Shown in pieces: positions 27,845 to 40,400 of a stretch of DNA of 64,000 nt. Made by a program: the position numbers and the translations under genes. Numbering within the stretch: position 1 is the stretch's first letter; every line of letters starts with the position of its first letter. The notes under the pieces were generated by a model. That model was not told where the DNA came from and did no database searches. It saw nothing but the letters and a program-made list of their open reading frames with translations. The DNA comes from Apoderus coryli (Eukaryota; Arthropoda; Insecta; Coleoptera; Attelabidae). The stretch spans positions 372,001 through 436,000 of the forward strand of contig OU452211.1 in the NCBI GenBank assembly GCA_911728435.2, written 5' to 3'.

Positions 27845-28665
27845 ATTTATTTTATTTTTTTTTTAATTTTATTTATTTATTTCCATAAATTACATAATAT
27901 AACAAAATTATTAACTTACTCTAATGATGTATAAATAAATAAATAAATAATAGGGAGGGAGAATGGTGGTGACACTCTAAAAACTCTCTACGCACTTTTT
28001 AATTACTTCAACTTAATATTTTCAAAATTAGTAACAAAAACTTAAAATATAATTGTAACGAAAATTCCTATTCAAAGATGAACAATAAATATTAAAACAA
28101 AATAAAGTAACCAAACTGTATAATGATGATACAGGGAAACAGACACAGAAGCAGCCTCAACTCATAAGCTCAATGTTTTGACCCCTCAACCAACTTGAAA
28201 GTTTTGATTTAAAATTTTTTAAATTCGCTTTATTTTTCAATTCCACTGGCATTTGATTAAAGACCCTATGACCAATAAAGGTAAATGACCTCTGCCCGAT
28301 TGTTTTTTACATGCAGGTTCCCGTATAATCTCTTTTTTCTTATCACGAGTTAAATAACCGTGGTCTGGAGCCCCTAAAAATTTCTTCGAGTTATTAAGTT
28401 GGAGAACATCACTCTTATAAAACAACTGTCTTATGGTCAACATATCAGCTAGTTTAAACAAATTTTCTGTTGGGAATCGAATATCTAAATCAAAGATTAT
28501 TTTTAATATTCTTTTTTGTATGATTGCCAAAGGTTCTAGATTGGCTCTATATGCTCCACCCCAACCCACAATTCCATAGGACATTAGAGACTGTACTAAA
28601 CTATAATAGAAAGAGAGATTTTCTTTTGCTGTTAAATTTTTTTTGTATTTTTAAAGATGTACAAA
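27845..28665 (-). pseudogene. 5'-truncated LINE, C-terminal domain
   Basis: On the minus strand from about 28665: ENLSFYYSLVQSLMSYGIVG then WGGAYRANLEPLAIIQKRIL, the conserved region after the RT thumb in jockey/CR1-type ORF2 proteins, continuing to the stop at 28237. The 3' end is T/TTTA-rich at 27845-27885. No RT catalytic motif remains. Confidence 0.75.
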
Positions 28666-29243
28666 AACGAACGAATCTTTTTGACCAGAGAAAATGCAGA
28701 AAATGCAGCAATTATTGACAACCCTTAACAAAATTGGTGCAGAATTACAATTCATCATCTGCTAGCAGTTTATTATTATTGTGACGTTGAAGGGGGTTTT
28801 ATGTTGAACCCTATAAAACGAAGCATTTCAACATTACCGCGCTGTGGTTAATCATTAAATAAAAACGCTTAAATGTCAACAAACACTCTCTAAATGGTTT
28901 AAATGGATGCAGTTCCACTATTACGCAGAGGACAGATTTGTCGATCGAGCCCCGGGACATGAACTTTTCACATTTAACCTTCTCCTCTCAAATTTCCGAA
29001 ATTGTGCTCGTGCAAGTATTATGGATAAGATAGAGGATTCCAAGATAAAGTTGAGGGTAATTTATATAGCCAATTTTACATAAACCATTAATCATTTTTA
29101 ATGTTTGTAGTAGAGCAAGGGAAGCTTTTTTTTTTTTATATATAAATCAGAGATATTTACGCTGTGTATGACCTATTTATGTTTTCAGGGACGTGGTTTG
29201 CTATTCGTTCCCTTTTGGGTTTCAGATCATCAATAGGAGGAAT

Positions 29244-29552
29244 ACTAGCACTGAATTAGTTGTAACCCTGTATAATACGAGTATAAGGAAAAAAAAATTC
29301 TCGGTCCTCCTCCTTTATAAAGAATTGGGAAGGTACAATGCAATATGTGAGAGCTCGCATTGTCGTCGTGAAAAGTGATCCGCCTTCGGCGGTTGGTTTT
29401 CTTCCTGATTTCTTGGAAGACAACTGGCAAACAAATGGTTGTGTGCCACTCAGAAGTGACTGTTCTGCGATGTTCTAGTGGTACGGTTGCGACCATTTGC
29501 TTGGAAGTGGTTTGTGCGCGAACAACTTTTGTGGGATTTGGCTCATTCCATT
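29244..29552 (-). pseudogene. Mariner transposase fragment (second subfamily)
   Basis: Minus-strand reading gives NEPNPTKVVRAQTTSKQMVA, TVPLEHRRTVTSEWHTTICL, then RRRITFHDDNASSH, the centre of a DD34D mariner including the second catalytic Asp (HDDNASSH). It belongs to the same subfamily as the element at 45.75-46.54 kb and differs from the three 'cgaggcatg' mariners. It is truncated at both ends and abuts a different transposase fragment at about 29553. Confidence 0.8.
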
Positions 29553-29690
29553 TATGATAGCTTGTGATGTTTCGATGAGCTTCTTAGATGTTTTTTAAAA
29601 TAAATTTGGAACAATTTGCAGACTTTGCTCCGGTCTGAATCTATTCATGGTGAATTGCCAAACCATCTTTCAAATCGGCTGTTTTCCGCC
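29553..29690 (-). pseudogene. Transposase N-terminal fragment, probably Tc1/mariner-related
   Basis: A minus-strand frame reads MNRFRPEQSLQIV and then hits stops. 'F(T/R)PEQ.LQIV' is the usual start of DD41D-type (rosa-like) transposases, a C-terminal fragment of which lies at 30.3-30.8 kb. The match is short, so this call is tentative. Confidence 0.4.
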
Positions 29691-29699
29691 TCAAAAAAA

Positions 29700-30317
29700 A
29701 AAATCCCTTATTATTTATTTCCTAATTTTCTTTCTTCTCTTGGATCGCTCTGTTAAATAGAAATGCAGTGAGCTTTAAAGCACCTTGTATACGGGAATAA
29801 ATTGTATTATAAAATTGAAAAAGTGTTTCCATCATGATTCTTTGTTGGAAATAACGGACACGCTTTTCCTTCTATATACATATGTGGAAAATACGTTCCT
29901 TATTTAGAAATGTCTTTCTTTTTGACGTTATTACTTTTTTTCTCTATTTTCTTCTGTGATATTGTGTGATTGTCAGTTAGGATTCCCATGCGCTTGTTCA
30001 TGCCATTGAACTTTTTATCACCACAAAAGTGATGGTTATTTACACGGGGTTGAATATATGGAAAACGGTTTATATCAGCTTCAGTTATACATAAGGCATA
30101 CACAATTTTATTTTTCTGAAAACATTACAAAATGGTCTTACCGGGCAACGACAAAAATAACGTTACGGGAAACACTTCTTTCCCGACAGGAAAAATTATT
30201 CCCGTACCGGTTTTCAACCCCTCGTAGACAAAATATTGCACATAAATTATGTTTTACACTATAATATGATGCTTAGTTATTGTGAGGTTTACCTGACAAA
30301 ATCTTTTTTGTAACGGG
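29700..30317. other. Intergenic DNA, no gene recognised
   Basis: Non-coding sequence between transposase fragments. A 67-codon minus-strand open frame (30103-29900) is lysine- and asparagine-rich at its end and resembles nothing I recognise. Confidence 0.45.
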
Positions 30318-30819
30318 TTTTCCAATAAGAGTGATATGATTTCTTTAAAAAAAACACACTTATTGTTGAGGAAATTCAAAGTTTTTTTATTGAATGTGAA
30401 GTACAATGGATACTATTAAGTTCTAAATGACTTCTTCTGCAGGAACGAATTCGACGAACCCAATTTTCGAGCACTAAATCATTGTACTGTATGTCATGAA
30501 TGGCACGTTCAATATTGACTTGTAAAGCTTGAAGAGAGTCTGATTTATTTCGAAAGACCAATGACTTCAAATAACCCCACAAGAAATAGTCTAATGGTGT
30601 TAAATCACAACTTCTTCGAGGCCATTCAATATCACAATTTTTTGATATAATCGAATCTCCAAACTTTTCTCGCAATAATTCAATTGTTGCATTTGCTGTG
30701 TGGCACGTAGCCTCGTCTTGCTGGAACCAAATGTTGTCAAGATCAACTTCTTCCAAAATCGGCGATAAAAAGTTGGTTATCATCGATCTATACCGCTCTC
30801 CATTTACAGTACACCGTTA
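30318..30819 (-). pseudogene. DD41D (rosa-like) transposase, C-terminal half
   Basis: Minus-strand frame open from about 30818 to 30376. It reads NGERYRSMITNFL, then NIWFQQDEATCHTANATI with the second catalytic Asp, and CDLTPLDYFLWGYLK with the third. There are 41 residues between these Asp residues, the spacing described for the rosa group of mariner relatives. The frame ends naturally. The 3' terminal sequence of the element is probably near 30318 (gggttttccaataagagtga). The 5' half is missing; at 30820 the sequence changes directly into a mariner in the opposite orientation. Confidence 0.8.
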
Positions 30820-32017
30820 CATTGTATACGTTGTTTACTGAGTGTTTAAGATGCCTCCGACAATCGTGAGTCCCGCCGATTGTGAAGTACGGGCTGTTAT
30901 ACGATTTCTTAGTGCTAAAGGCGTAAAACCGATCGATATTCATCGTGAGCTCTGTGAAGTTTACGGACAAAACATTATGAGTGATGGAATGGTAAAGAAA
31001 TGGGTGAGAGCATTTAAAGATGGCCGCACAAATGTGCATGATAAAGAACGGAGTGGGCGTCCTTCGGTCGTTAATGAAGATTTGGTGCAGAAAGTGGAGG
31101 AAAAGGTGAGAGAAAACAGACGCTTTACAATTTCATCAATGTGCGACTGCTTTCCTCAATATTCTCGTAGTGTTTTGTATCGCATTGTGACCGAGAACTT
31201 GAATTACCGGAAATTGTGTTCACGTTGGGATCCAAAAATGTTGACGGATTTGCACAAAACCCAACGTTTAGGCAGTGCATTGACTTTCCTTGAGCGGTAC
31301 CACAATGAAGGTGAAGATTTTTTAGACCAAATTGTTACTGGTGACGAAACATGGGTGGCCTACGTCACACCAGAATCGAAACAACTATCCATGGAATGGC
31401 GACATTCATCATCACCCAAAAGAGTGACATTTAAGCAAACAATTTCTGCCCGGAAAATCATGTGCACAGTTTTTTGGGACAGAAAAGGAGTATTGCTAGT
31501 GGAGTTTCTACCTCGTAATGAGACAATCAATGCAGCGTCTTATTGTGAGACATTGAACATCTGCGTCGTGCAATCCAGAACAAAAGACGTGGCAAGTTGA
31601 GTAAGGGTATCGTTTTGCTGCATGACAATGCCCGTCCACATGTGGCTAATCGGACCAAAGATCTCATCAAATCTTTTAAATGGGAAACTCTAGATCATCC
31701 TCCATACAGCCCTGATCTGGCGCCCAGCGACTACCATTTGTTCCTGCACTTGAAGAAACACCTGGGTGTTCAGCGTCTTCAAGACGATAACGAAGTCAAA
31801 ACATTTGTGATACAGTGGTTAACAAGTCAGGCGGCAGAATTTTATGAGGAGGGTATTCAAAAACTGGTGCCACGTTATGACAAGTGCCTCAATATTCAAG
31901 GAAATTATGTAGAAAAGTAGATTAAGGTACAGGATTTCTTGTAAAAATAAAATTATTGCGATATCTTTGCACGTCTTTTTTTTAATTCCAAAACGGTACT
32001 TACTAAAACATGCCTCG
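30820..32017 (+). mobile_element. 5'-truncated mariner with frameshifted transposase
   Basis: Third copy of the 'cgaggcatg' mariner. The left terminal repeat and about 150 bp of leader are missing; homology to the 21.5-kb copy starts at about 30820 (attgtatacg). The transposase frame opens at 30842 with MFKMPPTIVSPADCEVRAVI and includes an intact helix-turn-helix region and VTGDETW. It shifts at about 31557-31562, where one base is lost relative to the 21.5-kb copy, and continues from 31597 to 31920 with HDNARPH and SPDLAPSDYHLF. The right terminal repeat ends at 32017, followed by TA. The same one-base deletion occurs in the fold-back copy at 8.3 kb. Confidence 0.92.
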
Positions 32018-32595
32018 TATTATCTAACAAAATATCATCGGTTTTTCAAAATGGATCCACCCTATTTGTTTCATTCTCCACAGAACGTATCCAATTTGAT
32101 ACAAAGCAACACAAAATATACCCCAAGCTCTCTATTTAATATTTTTTGTCTGCTATACACTTTGCTAAAAAAACAACACAAAGTACAAATATGTTTTAGC
32201 TAAAATCACGCTCGTCATTTCACAAAGTTGTTCGGGTTAAAGTTTTTATGGTTTATTTGAACTAGTTATGGGGGTTTAAAAAGGGCGAAAAACTAGTTAG
32301 GGTTGAAAAGAAAGAACATACCAATGAACTTATGTAATGATATAGTTGAATGTACATATGAGGTCATTCAATAAGTGCGTAGGATGACACATAGATGGCG
32401 GTAGTAGAATTTTTTCCATATGATTTTTATTTAGTACTAACCTTCAAACGATGGCAAAATTGCCGCATTCTCCAGATTTAGCGCCGCAGGTGAAATTTTT
32501 TTAGATTGTCAAATAGTATACCTAGCTATCTACAATAGATAGAAGGCGGCCGGGGTAGGTGCCTAGCTCAACGTAAACACGTTCCTACGCAATAT

Positions 32596-32709
32596 AATAA
32601 TTGCAGAATATTAAAGGAATTATACAGGGGACCCTTTAACTCCCTAACCGGAGATGGATTTGGAGTTAAAGGGTCCCCTGTATAATTTCTTTAATATTCT
32701 GCAATTATT
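32596..32709. repeat. Hairpin-forming inverted repeat, 48-bp arms
   Basis: Arms at 32596-32643 and 32662-32709 are almost perfectly complementary (one visible mismatch), separated by an 18-bp loop. Each arm contains 'tatacaggggaccctttaac' or its complement. The 'tatacaggg' words tie it loosely to the MITE family at 16292. It could be a complete palindromic MITE. Confidence 0.85.
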
Positions 32710-33199
32710 CTATTCCGAAATTGTTATTAAGTATTTTATATGCTAATTTTTATGTAAAACCGCTTGCAAAATTGTATGTATAGTTATTTTCGTTGTACAC
32801 CGATAAAGTCTTATAAAATTGGAGGCTTACATGCTAATGTAAATTTTGCATGCAATCTGCCGTTTACTGTGAATTCGGAAGTCAACAAAGTGGAAACCAT
32901 AAAAGAATGGTTGTAATTTTGCACAAAACAATAATGTTTCACTTTTTTCTTTTGCAAATGTGGCTGTTTCTGTGCAGTTTCAGCCTTCAATCGATTAGTG
33001 GAATGTTCGTAATAGCTGATAAATCCCGTGACTGTGCAGGCCGTCTGACAATCTGAAGACGCAACATTTTGTTAAAAGAGTAGTTAAAAACTGGTTCCAA
33101 AACTTCACCATTTAGAACTCCAAAAATTCCTATCCAAATATTTAGATTTTATAGATCTAGTTGTTATCTGGCCAACACATTCGGAAAGTCACGGAGTAC

Positions 33200-33300
33200 T
33201 GGACTTGCTCAGGCGTTCCTCAAGGAGGATGACTGTGATTATTGTTTGCATCTAACTCGGCTGATCTTCGCCTACAACTTTAAATTATTTACTTTCATTA
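33200..33300 (+). pseudogene. Reverse transcriptase relic (LINE)
   Basis: The frame reads TCSGVPQGG, then after a short deletion LIFAYNFKLF, recognisable as RT motifs B and C (consensus SGVPQG and FADDFKLY). The catalytic ADD has become AYN. Under 150 bp, so the clade cannot be assigned. Confidence 0.6.
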
Positions 33301-33862
33301 CCTACAATGGGAAATATGTTATGCTTCACAAGGCCTTCATCACTGTTGAACGTGTGATCTTGTCTACGTACACGGTCCACGTGTAGAGTGTGTTAGGTTT
33401 GATTTCAACAGCTTGGCATTTAGAAGAATCTTTTGTATATGATCTCTTACAAAATTCTACTGACAGTGATGCTGGCTTTTCTGACATTTTTGTTGTCCAA
33501 AACACAAGATTTATGTAAACTGTTTAAATGTTTAAACAAATCGGGTCCTATTTAATGTCGCAACGTAATTTATAGGACTTACACTGCGCGTGTGGTCTCC
33601 ATATTTCCAGCCAAAATGCTGCATCGATCGGGCAGAGCCAGCCCTGACCTCGACCTACCCTATATTCTGTAATAATGTGATACAGGTCAACACTTGTGCT
33701 AAATTAAATTATGCAACCCTTGTTTCTACATCTTACAGTCTGAGTAAGAAATTTAGAAAATAAGGGGTATGAGTTGTAGGAAACAAGTTGCTGTACAATT
33801 TCGATTTCAAAAAACCCTACAAAAAAAATCTAAAAGTGTCAAATCGCGCGATTTTAGATGCT

Positions 33863-34165
33863 ATAGACAAGGATCCCATGTTTCACCAGGGGCCTTCAGA
33901 TATTAAAATGTTATTATTCAGATACTACACTTTGTTTTTTGGTTTTATAGTTAAATAATAAAATTCAAAATGTCATAGACAAGAATCCCATACTTCACCA
34001 GAGCCCTTCAGATATTAAAATGTTATTTTTCAATTACTACACTTTGTTTTTTGGTTTTATAGTTAAAGAATAAAATTCACAATGCCATAGACAAGAATCC
34101 CATGCTTCACCAGGGCCCTTCAGATATTAAAATTATATTTTTCAGATACTACATTTTGTGGGTGA
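33863..34165. repeat. 112-bp tandem repeat, about 2.7 copies
   Basis: The words 'atagacaagaatcccat' and 'cttcagatattaaaat' recur starting at 33863, 33975 and 34087, giving a 112-bp period. Units differ by a few substitutions and the last copy is incomplete. No open reading frame is maintained. Confidence 0.9.
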
Positions 34166-34451
34166 GTGGGTTTTTATTATCTTCAATTTTTCAAAAAAAA
34201 AAAAAATATACATGTTCTTTTTGAACAATCCTGGTATAATATATATTTAATTTTGGCATTTATAATAATCCAAACAGTTAATGCATTGTTGTTTTTTGTG
34301 TGACAACTGCTGTCACGGCAATATTTTGTCATATTTTTTACAATTTTATATAAAAAAAACATACACAATTTACCATATCATATTAGAAGACAATAAAATT
34401 TACAGTTTTATTCCTGCAACGTAGAATGAACAGAGGTTTTACAAACAATAG

Positions 34452-37400
34452 GGAGGTGAGTATCTTTCAAGTACGCAAGATCTCATTAAGGACTTTAATT
34501 TGACACCTGATTCCTTTCAGGAAAATTGGAGAGAATCACAAAAAAGTGACAAAATCTCACTGGGCGATTTAGACCTTATCAATTTAAGGTACCTAGCAAA
34601 TTTTATATTTAGTAATTGTTTAGAAATAATGAAGATTATTATTATTATTAACAGGTTAAATTTTTCGACTGATAAAGCTGAGAGTCCTAGAACAAGAACT
34701 TTTGATAAAGGATCAGGAGACACATACTCGTCGACAAGAGTAAGTCAGCTCAAAATGATTTGCTACAAAAGATATTTGACCACAGCATAAGAAATCCAAT
34801 AATAATATAACATTAAAAGATTTTTAAGGAATTTTTTTTATTTTTTGTAGCATCGGCATCCTTTGGAAAAGGTTCAACCTAGATTACTTGTACCTAATAT
34901 CAGCAGAGTACCACAAGGTTAGTTATAAATATAAATTGTAGATTGTAGCGGAGTCCTGAAGTCCTTTAGTCTCACCTCACTTTGATCTAAAGAGATCTTT
35001 TGGGAACGACCTTAATCTAGAGTTCTCCCAGACTCCTGTTGAACTGCCAATGGCTTTACGAACTATTCCCAAATCCATACTATGACTTCAGTGCTGTTAA
35101 GAGATAATAAATTCTCGGGATGCCTCTCTGTAGGTTTTCTTTGGGACTGTGACCAGATCATTCCTCCTAACCCAATCTCTCATCATATTTACTAGCAGGA
35201 ATTCGTTTCAGGATACAGTAGTAAACCGCATAAACCGAACCACTATTCGTCCGACAGTCTACTACTGTTGTACTCCAAAGAGAAATCAAATCAAATTGTT
35301 AGAACTTCACCAATAAATAAGGAAGACTTTTTATACCCCAGCAAGAAGAAGACAAGGACCAAAATAATTGATGTTATTTCTGAGAATAGTATAACCAAAA
35401 CCGATCAGTAAGTATAGCTTATAGCTGAACAAATAATCAAAGACTAAGATTGTATTTTGCATCGTTTTAAAATGTTGATTCGTAGTATTTAATTGTTAAT
35501 GCAAAATGCTATCTTGGCCTTAAGTGGAATCAAATGCATCTGCAAGATTTATTGACTCTATTGACTGCAGAAATTCATCATAGCTCAAAATTGGAAAGAC
35601 GTGACAGTGTAACAACATTCCCATTCAAATTAACGCCTAGTGGAAATTTTAAAGTTGACTCATCACAAGTAAGTACCAACAGTTGTCAAAGTTATTTCTC
35701 GTAAATTGTGTGCTTCCAAAACCATTGAAATGTTTTAGGTTGTTTTTGCATCAAATAAATTAAGTCTTCTCGTTGCGGATCCTCAGAAAACAAAAATTAA
35801 CATTCATCCTGAATTGAATGACGAAAGAATGACACATCACGATCCACCTGCCGAATTCATGAAATCTTCACCAATGGAAACCATCATGAGTCAAGTAATA
35901 TTATATTTTACATAAATGACTTGATTTTTTCCTTGAATATTTTTATTCCAGGCTGGTTTCTCCAGTTTGGGCTCACTGATTGGGCAAACGCCACCACGGA
36001 CGACAACGTTAGAACCTTCAGAGTACGAAAGTAAGAAAACCAGTGAAATATTGGAACCAGAGTTAAATTTAAGTCGGCTCGGTTACACTGGTCAAGACAG
36101 TATCAATTGGGATAAGGTTAAACTGCCAGAAAAAGTTAATTTATATTTGGAATTGTATCATAGAATTACGAACAATACGTAAGTGTAAAAAAAGAAAAAA
36201 CGAATTTCTTAAACATAGCAGAAATATTGACTAGGTAGTGGCTTTATCTTGATCTTTCTTATGAATTTCCAACAAGTATCGGCTCATTCAACTCAATCTA
36301 TAATTTAAATTCGAAGAAGAAATCTCCACTTAATCTTTTTGTCAATCTTTCCCAGTTGAAAGATGTTTGTGCTTGTTAAACTGACTTTTTATCCAAGAAT
36401 TTGGCAATGGAACTTAAGCATGTAGCATCTGCTTTAAAAATAAATATCGTTGATGAAATATTTTATTTTTTGTTTATTTAGAAATGCAGATTGTAAGATT
36501 TACATTGATAATGAAGAGTTTAATTGTCACTTGATTGTTCTTCAATGTTACTCGGAATTATTCGATGCTTATGTTGCTGTAAAAAAAGTGGAATTGCCTT
36601 CGGTAAATATAATGTAACTATAATACGAGAATTACCTTTTATGTTTTTTGGTAAAAATATAAAAGGTCAATCTGGTAGAATTTATGCAATATAATGGGAA
36701 AAGGTACTATGGAATATGTTTTACATTTCAGGATAAATGTAGTGTGTCAGCTTTTTCATTCATTTATGATTGGATGATAACTGGAGAACCATCTTACATC
36801 CATTTGAACAGAGAAAATGTTTTGGATATCTTCAATTCGGCAAAATATTTAAAAATTAAAGGTGAGTTGGTTTGCTTAACATAAAAAATGATATTGTTGA
36901 TTTTCCTGGCGATATTAATTCCAGATTTGGTGGAGCAATGTTGGGCCTTTATCGATAACATTGAGGTATTCAACGAAGATACTGCATTTCTATTGTATAT
37001 GGATGCGAAAAAGAAAAATTTACCGGAAGTTAAAGAACTTATGTTACCAAGGATACAAGATTTCTTCTTGATGTTGGTCAGTTCACAGGATTGGTTGGAG
37101 CTGGATGTGGATGATGTTAAGAATTTGCTACGTTCGAATTACATAAAAATGACATGGTATATTGTGTAGTTTTGTTTCAACATAATTCTAAGGCATTTTT
37201 ACTGTAGTGAAATGGAGGCTTTTATGTCAGCTGTGAGATGGTTGAAGTATGACTATCAATCACGTGACAAATTCAAGTTGGAAGTATTGGAATGTATTCG
37301 ATTTGGCAATATTGCTCCGTGGCAATTGGTAGATATCAAAAGAAATCCTGAAAATCCGGAATTTATGGAATTGGCGAAAGATCCAAGAGTGTGCAAAATG

Positions 37401-40400
37401 ATCGATGACGGATTAGCGTAAGTTACCAAAGTATAATATGGGTAATTGAAAACTGACGGCACCAGATGTTCGATAATGTCTCTGACGCTCTCTTATACAT
37501 TTCATACTCCTGTCAGGGGTAGTACTAAAGCTTCTTTTGCAAGGGAACTAAATTATAAACAGAATCCTCTCTCCTGCAACAATAATACGAAGCAGTGTTG
37601 CTATATATAATAATAATAATATTCTTTATTGTCTAACAGGTTATAGACCCAATTACAAGACAATATTACTAAATAAATAAGCTACTACAATAATAAACTA
37701 ATTAATAATCCTACAAAACAAAATACGCACACACATCAGATGCCAGATTTTGCAGGAACCGAGACAATTGAGCGCAGAAAGATCTTACAGGCTCATTGAA
37801 ATAGTTAATTTCTTGACTAAATCCTTCTATGTTACATGTTTGGCATGCTCGAAGTAGTGGTGCTTTGGATTCATAATTAGTACGAAAAACAGGAACGTGA
37901 AATAGTCTGCTACTCCTCGCAGAGGGGCGCGGTATGTTAAAATTTAACGATCGGAGTAGATTTGAACAGTCCACCAAGCTATTTATAATTTTAAACAGAA
38001 AGAGTTATCCGGCATACACTGTGCGAGCAGCCAGCGAAACCATTTGAAAGGGATCGAGCAGTGCTCTATGATCGAATCCTCTACATGGGAATCTACCGTC
38101 AATTTTAAACGCTAAATATTTAAGGAATTTGCGCTGTATGTATTCAATGTGTCCTGCATGAGATTGGTAAATGGGAGACCATATTATAGATGCGTACTCA
38201 AGCTTAGATCTTACCAGAGCACAATACAAATTAGTTATACATTCAATATCACGAAAATCTTTGGTAACACGGAACAAAAAGACAAGCATGCGTAGTGCAT
38301 ATCGGGTAATACTTTGAATATGATAATTAAATGACAATTCAGTGTCGACGTAAACTCCAAGATCCCTGACAACATCACAAGACTCAAGCGCAGTGTCACT
38401 CAGCTGATATCGATATATTCAAAAACAGTTTGCGATTTCGAAAATATGACAAACTTACATTTATTAATATTTAAAGTCAATTTATTATAGTTACACCAAT
38501 ATTCAAGCTTAGATAAGTCGCGCTGCAACAATACGCAATCTGAAGTGTCTCGAATAACACGATACAACTTCAGATCGTCTGCAAATATCAAATGGTTGCT
38601 TGTAAGTTCCTGGGATATGTCAGTAATGAAAATTGAAAATATTAATGGTGCCAAACAGCTGCCCTGAGGCGCTCCGCTGGTGGGTGTGAAAGTTTCCGAT
38701 TTATGACCATTGTATTCGACATAGTGTTGTCGATCAGACAAGTAGGAGGCAAAAAACGTTAAAAGATCCTCATGAAAACCCAACTTCGACATTTTCCGTA
38801 GGACAAGCGAATGATCCAGCTTATCGAAATCCTTCGAAAAATCTGTATAAATCGCATCGATCCGCAGACCCTCCCCGAGGGTACGAAATACATTCTCTAG
38901 AAAACAGGTTAGGTTGGTTACTGTAGAGCGGCCTGGGAAAAAACCGTGCTGCTGTGGATCAATCTGATGCTTAATTTGAGTAAATATTTTTCGGTGTAAT
39001 GCCGCTTCAAGAACCTTCGAGAAGTTGGGCAGAAGCGAGACGGGTCTATAATTTATGACTTTGTATATGTTCTTTTTACTCTTGAGTGTCTTAAGAGCGG
39101 CCGGAGATGTGTTGGTTAGATGAAAGTGACGATACCGAGGTCCTTTGTCTCCGAGCATCTTTCCGAGGATGCAATTTTGATATTAAAGGGCAAACAGTTG
39201 AAGTACACCACTGTTCAAGGACGTTTAAGTCCTGGTGAGAGCATGACTGTCCTCAGGCCCGCATATAATTCGAAATACCTTCAAATGATTCGGAAACAGA
39301 GGAGAATTAGTCGAGGCAATGTACGAACTGGCTCCTGTAGAGAGATTGGAATCAAAAATCTTGTACATTTTTAATTATATTATTTAATGATTCAAGCCTT
39401 ATAGAGTCATTGGCGCACTGGGGATTTGGTGAGGATTTAATGAACATTATTTTTACAGTTATGGTATTATTAAATATTGGTATGGCCAAAACAATCAAGA
39501 TTTCGACCATTGGAACACAATTTTGGGTTTAAAAGAACCACCGAAACGAAATTGGTCGGGAGGTGATGAGGGTTATCTAACATATCGAGCATTTGTTATA
39601 CATTTAGATCAATATCGACGTAGTCAACTAATTGAGAAAAATAAACCCAGGGTGAGCAATAATAATCATAATAAATAAAATTATCAGTCAAGGAAATTGA
39701 CTGAAGGTGATATTTAGATATAATAAATAATAATTTTTGAAATGAGCTTGTTTAACAAAACAAGACTTAAAATCCGAGAGTTTGTCTGTCAACCACTATA
39801 CTTTCACCAGACGGCCGTTTCGTCGATCCACGACTCATCAGTGGTGATCGGTCAGTAGTTGACAGCCAAACTCTCGTAAATAATGTGGTATATACCCCAC
39901 AAGGTACAGAGATGTAAAAGGATGTGTTTGGCGACATCTAGTTTTCGTTGGTAGTACGCCGAGTGAACAACAGTTCCTATATCGGCTGCCTGGGAGTTCA
40001 CTGACCCCATAAAGTAACTACCAACACATAGACACGCCGATACTCCCTTAAGCGGGACCGCCTATATTTGAAATGGGCTTGTTTAACAAAACAAGACTTA
40101 AAATCCGAGAGTTTGTCTGTCATAATAATTTTGATGAAGTAGTCCATCTCTCTGTGGATGACCAATTTCTTGGAATAAAACTCCGTCACATCCACCAAAT
40201 TGTTTAATTAAAATTAGACATGTTTCGACCTTAGGTAAGGTCATCATCAGTATAACTTAGTGGAAAAGAACACATAACAAAATTATGAACATTATTGAAA
40301 ATGACACATTACATTAGGCATTAGCTACTATGTAATGTGTCATTTTCAATAATGTTCATAATTTTGTTATGTGTTCTTTTCCACTAAGTTATACTGATGA

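Larger units (their letters stand above)
32018..34451. other. Intergenic DNA with hairpin, RT relic and small array
   Basis: No host gene recognised upstream of the kelch-gene exons. The stretch contains the inverted repeat at 32596-32709, an RT relic near 33200-33300 and a 112-bp tandem array at 33863-34165, all listed separately. The first coding exon of the kelch gene may lie here but could not be identified. Confidence 0.45.

Noticed and set aside
34427..34456. ATG at 34427 (MNRGFTNNRE) as the kelch-gene start
   Set aside because: Its frame is closed by a stop before the conserved exon, and the only intron that would fix this would be about 16 bp, too short.
39120..39374. 84-codon plus-strand open frame before the kelch exon at 39459
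   Set aside because: It overlaps the start of the antisense LINE and does not match kelch-gene phase; the exon with correct phase starts at 39459.
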